Source of the DNA: Gallionella sp. UBA4121
GTDB taxonomy: Bacteria; Pseudomonadota; Gammaproteobacteria; Burkholderiales; Gallionellaceae
Assembly: GCA_002381565.1 (NCBI GenBank)
Contig: DFWZ01000059.1
Span: forward strand, 68,798-88,982
DNA: 20,185 nt
Reading direction: 5' to 3'
Positions 8,675 to 15,745 of this stretch are shown piece after piece. The position numbers and the translations under genes are program-made. Below the pieces are notes generated by a model. That model saw only the letters and a list, made by a program, of their open reading frames with translations, was not told where the DNA came from and ran no database searches. Position 1 is the first letter of the stretch. Every line of letters starts with the position of its first letter.

Positions 8675-8709
8675 TCGACCAGCCTCCTCACGTTGGTGTG
8701 TACTATTTT

Positions 8710-8826
8710 GTCATTCCGGCGAAAGCCGGAATCCAGATGATTGAAAATTCTCGCATAGCGGGACGACAAGTTTGCCCGCTACGCGGAGTATTCGTTTTGC
8801 TGGATTCCGGCTCATCCCGGAATGAC
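8710..8826. repeat. Nested palindromic repeat, dRS3/MITE-like
   Basis: Two 27-nt arms, 8710-8736 and 8800-8826, are inverted copies matching at 23 of 27 positions, differing only in the central tetranucleotide. Each arm is itself a hairpin: ATTCCGGC-GAAA-GCCGGAAT on the left, ATTCCGG-CTCATC-CCGGAAT on the right. Between them is a third stem, GCATAGCGGG against CCCGCTACGC (one G-T pair). The ATTCC...GGAAT form recalls the dRS3 and related dispersed repeats of Neisseria and other betaproteobacteria. It sits in the 178-nt gap between the ATPase and permease genes, inside the presumed operon. Confidence 0.7.
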
Positions 8827-8852
8827 GGCGTTGGATTTTTTAGAGAATTTCA

Positions 8853-9524
8853 TCATTCGTTCTGACTGACGATTTGCCCGTCCACCATGTGCAGCTGGCG
8901 TTTTGCCCGTCCGCCGATAGCGGGGTCGTGAGTGACGAGTATCAGCGTGACGTTCTGTTCAGTCAGTTGTTCGAGCAGATTGATCACCTCGCGGCCGGTG
9001 GTCTGATCGAGGTTGCCTGTCGGCTCATCGGCCAGCAGCACGGACGGGTGCATGCTGGTCGCCCTTGCAATCGCGACGCGCTGGCGCTGGCCGCCGGAGA
9101 GCTGGTCGGGCCTGTGATCGGCACGATCCTTGAGGCCATAGTTTTCCAGCAACGCTTCGACACGGGCGCGACGCTGCTCTGCAGGGATGCCCGCCAGTAT
9201 CAGCGGCAGTTCGATATTCATCGCAGTGGTGAGGCGCGGCACCAGATGGAAGGACTGGAATACGAAGCCGATTTTTTCGCTGCGCACGCGAGCCTGTTGT
9301 TCGTCATCAAGGTCAGTGACATTGCCTCCGTCCAGTTTATAGATGCCTGAACTGGGCCTGTCCAGCAGTCCGATCAGGTTGAGCAGGGTGGACTTGCCGG
9401 AGCCTGACGGTCCCATGATGGAAACATAGTCGCCCGCCTGAATGGAAAGGTTGATGTCGCGCAGCGCGGAGACCTGCTGATTGCCTACCGTAAAACTGCG
9501 ACTGACACGTTCAAATTCAATCAT
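8853..9524 (-). CDS. ABC transporter ATPase, LolD/MacB type
   Basis: A 223-residue ATP-binding subunit that powers the two adjacent permeases from the cytoplasmic face. It has Walker A GPSGSGKST (38-46), a Q-loop at Gln90, signature LSGGQRQRVAIARA from 142, Walker B VLLADEPTGNLD with Asp166-Glu167, and the H-loop VTHD. The GNLD after Walker B and the overall length are typical of the LolD/MacB/FtsE group. Unlike canonical MacB, the ATPase is not fused to its permease. The ATG at 9524 overlaps the TGA of the adaptor gene in an ATGA, indicating translational coupling with it. Confidence 0.93.
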   Translation of the reverse strand: MIEFERVSRSFTVGNQQVSALRDINLSIQAGDYVSIMGPSGSGKSTLLNLIGLLDRPSSGIYKLDGGNVTDLDDEQQARVRSEKIGFVFQSFHLVPRLTTAMNIELPLILAGIPAEQRRARVEALLENYGLKDRADHRPDQLSGGQRQRVAIARATSMHPSVLLADEPTGNLDQTTGREVINLLEQLTEQNVTLILVTHDPAIGGRAKRQLHMVDGQIVSQNE

Positions 9525-10684
9525 TTCGACTCCGGCTGCACTTTCGCACCGGCTTTGACGCCTGCCTGATCGAGGTTCAGCACGATCAGGTCGCCTTCGT
9601 TTAAACCTTTCGTGATTTCGGTCTGTTCCCAGTTGGCAAGACCCGTCGTGACGGTGCGCTCCTCTAATACGCCATCCGCCTTGTAGAGCAGTACGCGACG
9701 GCCTTCCAGCATGGCTTGTGTCGGGATACGCAGCACGTTTTTATGTGAGGTGTGCACGATCTCTACATCCGCGCTGTAGCCCACCAGCAGATTCTGGGCG
9801 GTCGGAGGGTCGAGAAAATCAACCTCCACTTCCACGGTGCGAGCCTGCTTTTCCAGTTCCAGTACATAGGGGGCGACACGCTTCACGCTGCCGGCAAACG
9901 TCTTGCCCTTGATTGCATCGAGCGTGATGCGGACAGTTTGCCCTGTCTTGATGTTGGCCGCATCCACCTCATCGATCGGCGCGCTGACGAACAGGCAGCG
10001 GTCATCGATCAGATCGATTGCCGGCGGTGTCGGGATGCCGGGTGGGGAGGGCGTGGCGTATTCACCCAGCTCGCCACTGATGTCCGCCACGATGCCGTCG
10101 AACGGCGCACGAAGCACCATGCGGTCCAGCCCCGCGCTTGCCGCCAGAATACGCGATTTGCTTTGCTCGATCTGACTGTGTGCAGCCTCGCATCCGGCGC
10201 GTGCCACACGGGCGGCCGATGTTTTCTGATCCAGCCCCTCGTTGGAAATAAAGCCTTTGGCATGCAATTGACGTGATCGCACGGCTTCCTGTTCCGCCAG
10301 ATCTGCCTGGAGACAGGCCTGTTTTGCCTGTGTCTGCGTCGTGACGAGTTGCTCCTTCGCCAGGCCGGATTGTGCCTGCAAGTCGTTGTTCCACAGCTCC
10401 AGCAACACCTGGTCGGCTTTGACCCGGTCCCCTTTTTTGACCAGCAGATGTGAAATCTGACCACCGGACGGGGCAGACAGCTTGGCGCGATGGCAGGCTT
10501 TGATCGTTCCCGCCCGCGTGTTGCTTACCGTCGCCTCCACCAGCCCTCGTCCGACCTTGACCAGTTGCACGCGAGGAGGGGCTGGGCGGGTGAAATGCCA
10601 GGCTAGACCCGCCAGCAGTATCAGTGCAGCCAGCCAGAGGAGGATGCGCCAGGTCTTGCGCTTTTCGTGCTGAGCTACCGTCAT
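9521..10684 (-). CDS. MacA/HlyD-type periplasmic adaptor (membrane fusion protein)
   Basis: A 387-residue adaptor with one N-terminal membrane anchor (about residues 14-30) and a periplasmic body. The body has the first half of a lipoyl-like domain (GGQISHLLVKKGDRV), an Ala/Gln-rich alpha-hairpin, the second lipoyl half (RAPFDGIVADISGELGEY), a beta-barrel region and a C-terminal membrane-proximal domain. There is no lipobox cysteine, so it is anchored by the helix. Such adaptors join an inner-membrane ABC pump to a TolC-like channel. No outer-membrane channel gene is in the window, so the channel must be encoded elsewhere. The start at ATG 10684 is preceded by AGGGGA at a good distance. It lies 47 nt downstream of the GGDEF-EAL gene and may be co-transcribed with it. 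Confidence 0.9.
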   Translation of the reverse strand: MTVAQHEKRKTWRILLWLAALILLAGLAWHFTRPAPPRVQLVKVGRGLVEATVSNTRAGTIKACHRAKLSAPSGGQISHLLVKKGDRVKADQVLLELWNNDLQAQSGLAKEQLVTTQTQAKQACLQADLAEQEAVRSRQLHAKGFISNEGLDQKTSAARVARAGCEAAHSQIEQSKSRILAASAGLDRMVLRAPFDGIVADISGELGEYATPSPPGIPTPPAIDLIDDRCLFVSAPIDEVDAANIKTGQTVRITLDAIKGKTFAGSVKRVAPYVLELEKQARTVEVEVDFLDPPTAQNLLVGYSADVEIVHTSHKNVLRIPTQAMLEGRRVLLYKADGVLEERTVTTGLANWEQTEITKGLNEGDLIVLNLDQAGVKAGAKVQPESK

Positions 10685-10731
10685 ATGTATCCCCTGCGAA
10701 GTTTCATGCCGAGCAGTTTACCAGTTACGGG

Positions 10732-13182
10732 CTACTCGCTGTGCGCTGCAAGCCACTTCTCGAATTCTTCCGGCGGAATGGGTTCGGAATAAAGGTAACC
10801 CTGTGCGTAATCGCAGCCGGCGCGGATCAGCAGATCGCGTTGCTGTTCGGTCTCCACCCCTTCGGCGATCACTTTCAGTCCCAGCTTGTGCGCCATGACG
10901 ATGATTGCTTCGCACAAAGCCACGTTGTCGGTATCGCGCTCCAGATTATGTACAAAAGACTGGTCGATCTTGAGATAGTCGATATCGAATTTCTTCAGAT
11001 AGGACAGGGACGAATACCCCGTACCAAAATCGTCGATTGACACCTGGATGCCGGCATCCCGCAGCGCCATCAGTTTATTATTGATGAGCGGATTCGAATT
11101 GAGCAGCAGCCCTTCAGTGATCTCTAGGGTAAGATTTTTGCCGCGCAGGCCCTGTTCGCGCAAATCAGTGGTAAACGTTTCCACGCTGTTGCAGGCATCT
11201 TCGCCCATAAATTCGACGGGTGACTTGTTCACGCTGATCTGGAATCCATCCGCACCGAGTTCATTCCAGCGGCGGCACCATGTCATGGCCTCCTTGCGTA
11301 CCCATGTGCCGATATTGATGATAAGCCGCGTTTCTTCGGCCAGCGGGATGAAGTCCAGGGGGCTGATCATGCCGCGCACCGGATGCAGCCAGCGCAGCAG
11401 TGCTTCCGCTTTATGTACGTGATTGGTTTTCAGCTCAATGATAGGCTGGAAATAAACTCTGAACTGATTGTCAGTCAGGGCAGAGCGCAGGTCATTGGTC
11501 AGGCGCAGCCGTTTTTGCGCCGCAGCCTGCAACGATGCCGTGAAATAACTGAAGCGGTTGCGGCCGTTTCCCTTCGCAACATACATCGCCTGGTCGGCAT
11601 TTTTCATCATGTTGTCGATGTCGGTCGCGTCAGAAGGATACAGGGTGATGCCCAGGCTGGCTGATATATGGACGATTTCGTTCTTCAGATGAAACGGCTC
11701 GGCAAGCCTGATGATGATCTTCTGGGCGATGTCTTCGCTATGGCTGGTATCAGCCAGCTGAGGCAATACAACGGTAAACTCGTCGCCGCCTAAGCGTGCT
11801 ACGGTGTCTGATTCTCGCACACAGTGCAGGATGCGCTGCGCCGCCTCCTGCAGCAGAATATCGCCCATGTCGTGACCCAGCGTGTCATTCACCTCCTTGA
11901 ATTGATCGAGGTCGATAAACAGTAATGCCAGAGGCAATGTGGTGCGATCGGATTTTTTGATTTCCTGCATCAGGCGGTCGCGGAACATGTCGCGGTTGGG
12001 CAGGTCAGTCAGTGCATCGAAGTTGGCACGTTTCCAGAGCAATGCTTTCGATTGCCTGAGCGACTGGAGATATAGCACGGAGCCGCCGGCCACCAGAATC
12101 AGCATACTGCCTAACGCGCCAATCAAAAAAGAGAACCATGAGGAATGCTGGCTCAGGGATGGCAGCGCGGGGATTGTTCTGTTGACATACAGTTGCAGTT
12201 GATATTCAGGCAGTTGTGTCGCTCCCATTACCTGCGGATCATGATGGTCCTGAAATCGCATCAATAACGGGAATCGCGGGTCTTCCCAGGGTTCGATTTT
12301 CAATACCGGAAAACTGTTCCTGCGGTAACGTGCGAACCTGTCCTGTACCGGGATGCTGGTAATGGCTGCGTTGGGGAGCGCATGCATCTCCAGTTCCTTA
12401 TTGTGGGCGAGAATAATGACGCCGTTGTTGTCCGTCACAAAGGCGTCAAACAGCTCGAGCAAAAAAGACAGGCTGGGTATATTTGCCTTGGCGATCACCG
12501 CGCCCATGAATTTTCCATCGATGATGATGGGCGTGGAAAAAAACAGTCCTGCGATATGTGTATGTTTGCCCACGGCATATTGCATGCCGCGCTGACCGTT
12601 TTTGTTGCTCTTGAAGTAATCGCGTTCCGCAAAATTGGTGCCTATGGTATTTTCCGGGGTGTTCCAATTGCTCGATGCGATGCAGTCGCCTGCTGCATTC
12701 ATCACGTAGATCATGTCGGCATTCAGGCTCTTCTCGGCAAACGCCAGGTAGCGGCTTAAATCGTTCAAGTCCGGATCTGCTGTCCACAGCCGACGCAGGT
12801 CTTCTTCCGGCACTCTGGACGGCGTTGCATCCTTGGCAAACCGTAAGACAGCCGTTTTGACGAGTAATGATCTTGATAAAAAATCAGGGATGCCGTGCAG
12901 GTAATTCAGGTTGCGCGTGATGCTGTCTGCCAGGTCCCCCGCCCGTTGTTGTGCCAGGCTGGTTTCCTGATCGATCAGTTTCCGGGATTCGTTCAGGTAA
13001 TAGCGCTCTGTTAAAACACCGGCTGATATATTCCACAGTACAACGAGAAACAGCGTGACAAGCACTGTTCGGTGCCGGGAAATTTTTTTGATATTAAACA
13101 AGATGGTATGTGCCGGAGAGGTAAAAACTGACGAGGTTGTTCCGGAGTTCAAGGCTTTATTCTCCATAATTGGCCAGATCAT
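10732..13182 (-). CDS. Membrane sensor with GGDEF and EAL domains (c-di-GMP synthesis/hydrolysis)
   Basis: An 816-residue inner-membrane signalling protein. Residues 39-57 form the first membrane helix. Then comes a periplasmic sensor of about 290 residues that resembles the double-Cache fold of DctB-type sensors (DMIYVMNAAGDCIASSNW region), followed by a second helix around 350-372. The cytoplasmic part has a diguanylate cyclase domain with intact GGDEF (465-469) and an inhibitory I-site RESD (456-459). A phosphodiesterase domain follows with EALLRW from 593, SVNKSP, LEITEG, DDFGTGYSSLSYL, LKID and AEGVE, so both domains look catalytically complete. The ATG at 13182 has a weak AGG upstream; ATG 13167 is an alternative. 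It starts 17 nt after the tRNA-Thr with no terminator between. The ligand is unknown. Confidence 0.92.
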   Translation of the reverse strand: MIWPIMENKALNSGTTSSVFTSPAHTILFNIKKISRHRTVLVTLFLVVLWNISAGVLTERYYLNESRKLIDQETSLAQQRAGDLADSITRNLNYLHGIPDFLSRSLLVKTAVLRFAKDATPSRVPEEDLRRLWTADPDLNDLSRYLAFAEKSLNADMIYVMNAAGDCIASSNWNTPENTIGTNFAERDYFKSNKNGQRGMQYAVGKHTHIAGLFFSTPIIIDGKFMGAVIAKANIPSLSFLLELFDAFVTDNNGVIILAHNKELEMHALPNAAITSIPVQDRFARYRRNSFPVLKIEPWEDPRFPLLMRFQDHHDPQVMGATQLPEYQLQLYVNRTIPALPSLSQHSSWFSFLIGALGSMLILVAGGSVLYLQSLRQSKALLWKRANFDALTDLPNRDMFRDRLMQEIKKSDRTTLPLALLFIDLDQFKEVNDTLGHDMGDILLQEAAQRILHCVRESDTVARLGGDEFTVVLPQLADTSHSEDIAQKIIIRLAEPFHLKNEIVHISASLGITLYPSDATDIDNMMKNADQAMYVAKGNGRNRFSYFTASLQAAAQKRLRLTNDLRSALTDNQFRVYFQPIIELKTNHVHKAEALLRWLHPVRGMISPLDFIPLAEETRLIINIGTWVRKEAMTWCRRWNELGADGFQISVNKSPVEFMGEDACNSVETFTTDLREQGLRGKNLTLEITEGLLLNSNPLINNKLMALRDAGIQVSIDDFGTGYSSLSYLKKFDIDYLKIDQSFVHNLERDTDNVALCEAIIVMAHKLGLKVIAEGVETEQQRDLLIRAGCDYAQGYLYSEPIPPEEFEKWLAAHSE

Positions 13183-13199
13183 CCAGCCTGAATTACGAA

Positions 13200-13275
13200 T
13201 GGTGCTGGAGAGAGGAATCGAACCTCCGACCTACGCGTTACGAGTGCGTTGCTCTACCAACTGAGCTACTCCAGC
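13200..13275 (-). tRNA. tRNA-Thr, anticodon CGT
   Basis: This 76-nt cloverleaf reads ACG codons. The acceptor stem GCTGGAG pairs with CTCCAGC, and discriminator A and an encoded CCA follow. The D-arm is GCTC/GAGC with AGTTGGTA in the loop. The anticodon loop CTCGTAA gives CGT at positions 34-36, with one A-C mismatch at the loop end of the stem. The variable loop is AGGTC, and the T-arm GGAGG-TTCGAAT-CCTCT has one G-T pair. A -10 box lies just upstream, after thiO. Confidence 0.96.
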
Positions 13276-13288
13276 AATTGAGTTTGTG

Positions 13289-13294
13289 ATTATA
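13289..13294 (-). promoter_or_regulatory. -10 box of the tRNA-Thr promoter
   Basis: A perfect TATAAT on the minus strand lies 13 nt before the mature tRNA 5' end, in the 31-nt gap after thiO. This spacing gives a 5' leader of about seven nucleotides. The -35 region (around 13313-13318, TGGCGC) is poor and overlaps the end of thiO. The same promoter could also serve the GGDEF-EAL gene. Confidence 0.5.
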
Positions 13295-13306
13295 GAGGAC
13301 AGCAAG

Positions 13307-14368
13307 TTACTCGCGCCAGCGGTATTCGCGGACATCAAAAGGTTGCGGACGGCCTTCGATTTCGCCCAGCAGCAGCTCTGCACAGGCGAACGACATGGTA
13401 ACGCCGTAGCGGAAGTGTCCGCAGTTGGCGTACAGGTTGGCAAGATGCGGATGTCGGGAGATGGTGGGTATATTGTCAGGTGATCCGGGGCGCAGCCCTG
13501 CCCATTGCCGTACGGGTGCCGGCCAGTCGGGAAACAGGGCTTGCACGCGTTGCAACAGATCTGTTCGCGCCTCTGCCGTGGTGGATTTATCGAATCCGAC
13601 ATTTTCCAGTGTGCTGCCGACCAGTACATGGCCGTCCCGGCGCGGGATGAAATACAGCTTCTCCTGAAGCAGGATGTTGGGAAATGGCGGTGCATCGAAC
13701 TTGAACAGCAGAATCTGACCGCGTATCGGGCGGACATCCATGCCCATCGCGTGTTCGCCCAGCAGGCTGCGGCTCCATGCACCGGCCGCCAACACATACG
13801 CATCAGCGCTCAGGCTGCCTTTTGAGGTTTGCAGCCCGGTGATCCGATCTCCCCGTATTTCAAAATTCTGTACTTCATGTTGTTCAAGGATGGCTCCGCC
13901 CAGCATTTCGACGCGGCGGCGCAGGGCTTGCAACAGGCGCGGATTGCGCACCTGAGCGATTTCCGGCATGAACAGTCCTGAGCCTGACATGCCGGGCAAA
14001 TACTCGTCCAGCGCTGCATGCCGCAATATTACCTTGTGCTCCGCACACCATGTCGCAGCGCGGTCGTCCTGAAAGGGCGGCAACAGCAGCATGCCGCTCT
14101 GCTGATATTCGGGGTCAATGCCGGTGGACTCATACAGCAGTGCTGCGGCATCACTGAACATGCCCATGCTGCGCTGTGTCAGGCGTGTGACGGCGTCCGT
14201 ATAATCCCATGAACACAGCGGCGAGAGGATGCCACCGCCTGCCCAGGAAGCTTCACCGCCTGTTGCGGCGCGCTCAACCAGCGTGATTTTATAGCCTGCT
14301 TCAAGCAAGGCGATCGCGCTGGTCATGCCGATTGCGCCGCCGCCTATGATCAGAAAGTCTGTTTTCAA
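13307..14368 (-). CDS. thiO: FAD-dependent glycine oxidase of thiamine synthesis
   Basis: A 353-residue flavoprotein of the DAO family. ThiO oxidises glycine to iminoacetate (dehydroglycine), the precursor used to build the thiazole ring of thiamine. The N-terminal FAD motif is DFLIIGGGAIG (Gly9, Gly11, Gly14). The C-terminal part carries GLRPGSPDNIPTIS and GHFRYGVTMS, matching the ThiO pattern better than that of D-amino-acid dehydrogenases. The FAD motif starts so close to the ispH stop that the only fitting start is TTG at 14368. It overlaps the ispH TGA by four bases (TTGA), with AAGG about 10 nt upstream. The longer open frame into ispH has no flavoprotein features. No thiS or thiG lies nearby; FAD would come from RibF of the same cluster. 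Confidence 0.87.
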   Translation of the reverse strand: MKTDFLIIGGGAIGMTSAIALLEAGYKITLVERAATGGEASWAGGGILSPLCSWDYTDAVTRLTQRSMGMFSDAAALLYESTGIDPEYQQSGMLLLPPFQDDRAATWCAEHKVILRHAALDEYLPGMSGSGLFMPEIAQVRNPRLLQALRRRVEMLGGAILEQHEVQNFEIRGDRITGLQTSKGSLSADAYVLAAGAWSRSLLGEHAMGMDVRPIRGQILLFKFDAPPFPNILLQEKLYFIPRRDGHVLVGSTLENVGFDKSTTAEARTDLLQRVQALFPDWPAPVRQWAGLRPGSPDNIPTISRHPHLANLYANCGHFRYGVTMSFACAELLLGEIEGRPQPFDVREYRWRE

Positions 14369-15288
14369 ATTTGCAGCGCCTTGGGCAAGGGGAATACCAC
14401 ATTTTCGGTGATTCCCTGCAACTCGGTGACGTGCTCTGCGCCAAATTGCTGCAATCTTTCGATTACGCCCTGCACCAGCACTTCCGGGGCGGATGCGCCT
14501 GCCGAGACGCCTACGCGCTGTTTTCCGGTAAACCACGCCGCCTGCAGGCCGCTGGCATCATCCACCAGATAGGCCGGCACGCCGACATTCGCCGCAACTT
14601 CGCGCAGGCGGTTGGAGTTCGAGCTGTTCGGGGAACCTACCACGACCACCGCATCGCATTGAGTCACCAGCAGCTTGACCGCATCCTGGCGGTTCTGCGT
14701 GGCATAGCAGATGTCGTCTTTTTTGGGCCCTGTGATGAACGGGAAACGCGTTTTGAGGGCGGCGATGATGTTGCTGGCATCGTCCACCGACAGCGTGGTC
14801 TGGGTGACGTAAGCCAGATTCTGTTCGTCCTGCACGCGCAGACCGGCTACCTGCTCGGGCGATTCAACCAGATACATGCCACCATTGGATTGCCCCATCG
14901 TGCCTTCCACCTCCGGGTGGCCCTTGTGGCCGATCATGATGATTTCCTTGTTCTGATCGCGCAGGCGCGATACCTCGACATGCACCTTGGTGACCAGCGG
15001 ACAGGTTGCATCGAACACGGTCAGCCCGCGCGCCTCGGCTTCCTGGCGTACCGCGCGGGATACCCCGTGCGCACTGAAAATCAGGATGCTGCCGGATGGG
15101 ACGTCGTCCAGATCTTCGATAAATATGGCGCCCTTGTTGCGCAGCCCGTCCACCACAAATTTGTTATGCACCACCTCATGACGCACATAGATCGGTGCGC
15201 CATGCAACTGCAGGGCGCGTTCCACGATCTCGATGGCGCGATCCACGCCGGCACAGAAACCGCGCGGATTAGCTAACAGCAGGTCCAT
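14365..15288 (-). CDS. ispH: 4-hydroxy-3-methylbut-2-enyl diphosphate reductase
   Basis: A 307-residue iron-sulfur enzyme, the last step of the MEP isoprenoid pathway. It reduces HMBPP to isopentenyl and dimethylallyl diphosphate. The three cluster cysteines are Cys12 (ANPRGFCAGVDRAI), Cys96 (FDATCPLVTKVH) and Cys194 (DDICYATQNRQ). Substrate-binding His41, His74 and His124 and catalytic Glu126 (GHKGHPEVEGT) are present in the expected places. Length is normal for the family. The start at ATG 15288 has GGAGAAG just upstream and overlaps the end of lspA by 20 nt; its stop overlaps the thiO start. Confidence 0.97.
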   Translation of the reverse strand: MDLLLANPRGFCAGVDRAIEIVERALQLHGAPIYVRHEVVHNKFVVDGLRNKGAIFIEDLDDVPSGSILIFSAHGVSRAVRQEAEARGLTVFDATCPLVTKVHVEVSRLRDQNKEIIMIGHKGHPEVEGTMGQSNGGMYLVESPEQVAGLRVQDEQNLAYVTQTTLSVDDASNIIAALKTRFPFITGPKKDDICYATQNRQDAVKLLVTQCDAVVVVGSPNSSNSNRLREVAANVGVPAYLVDDASGLQAAWFTGKQRVGVSAGASAPEVLVQGVIERLQQFGAEHVTELQGITENVVFPLPKALQI

Positions 15289-15745
15289 GTTTCTTCTCCA
15301 TAAAACTTTCCCAGATCAAGAGGCCTGCGCCGCAGGTAATGGCGGAATCGGCCAGGTTGAAGGCTGGGAAATAATGTTCATTCCAGTGGAACAGCAGGAA
15401 GTCGATCACATAGCCGTAGGCGATGCGGTCTATCAGGTTGCCGAGTGCGCCGCCCAGAATCAGGCTCAGTGCCAGCGCGAAGAGGATTTCTGTTGAATGC
15501 TTGCGCAATACCCAGGTGATAGCAACCGAGGCGATGACGGCAATCGCGGTAAACAGCCAGCGCTGCATGCCGCCTGCATCGCTCAGGAAACTGAACGCAG
15601 CCCCGGTGTTATGCATCAGCGCGAGATCGAACACGCTGAGCACAGTGAGACTTTCCTGATTGGCAAAATGATTGATCATGAACAGTTTGCTTATCTGGTC
15701 GAGCACGATGACCAGCGCTGAAAGAAAGAGCCAGCGACTAAGCAT
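15269..15745 (-). CDS. lspA: Lipoprotein signal peptidase (signal peptidase II)
   Basis: A 158-residue inner-membrane aspartyl protease that cleaves signal peptides from prolipoproteins after lipidation. It has four hydrophobic segments and the family motifs NTGAAFSFL, GGALGNLIDR, VIDF and FNLADSAI. The catalytic pair should be Asp115 (VIDF) and Asp133 (NLADS). I chose ATG 15745 because GAGG precedes it and the protein then begins MLSRWLFL, as family members usually do. An in-frame ATG at 15769 would add eight residues but has no ribosome-binding site. The gene overlaps the end of ileS by eight bases and ispH by 20. Confidence 0.95.
   Translation of the reverse strand: MLSRWLFLSALVIVLDQISKLFMINHFANQESLTVLSVFDLALMHNTGAAFSFLSDAGGMQRWLFTAIAVIASVAITWVLRKHSTEILFALALSLILGGALGNLIDRIAYGYVIDFLLFHWNEHYFPAFNLADSAITCGAGLLIWESFMEKKHGPAVS

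Noticed and set aside
13200..13275. tRNA-Thr as an integration site for a genomic island
   Set aside because: No integrase and no repeated tRNA 3' end were seen in the window; the neighbours look like ordinary chromosomal genes.
14369..14536. 56-codon N-terminal extension of ThiO
   Set aside because: It lies inside ispH and is Arg-rich. The FAD-binding motif must be close to the N-terminus, which supports TTG 14368.
14371..15276. Plus-strand open frame of about 300 codons opposite ispH
   Set aside because: It mirrors ispH almost exactly, and ispH has all its catalytic residues; no family is recognisable in the antisense frame.
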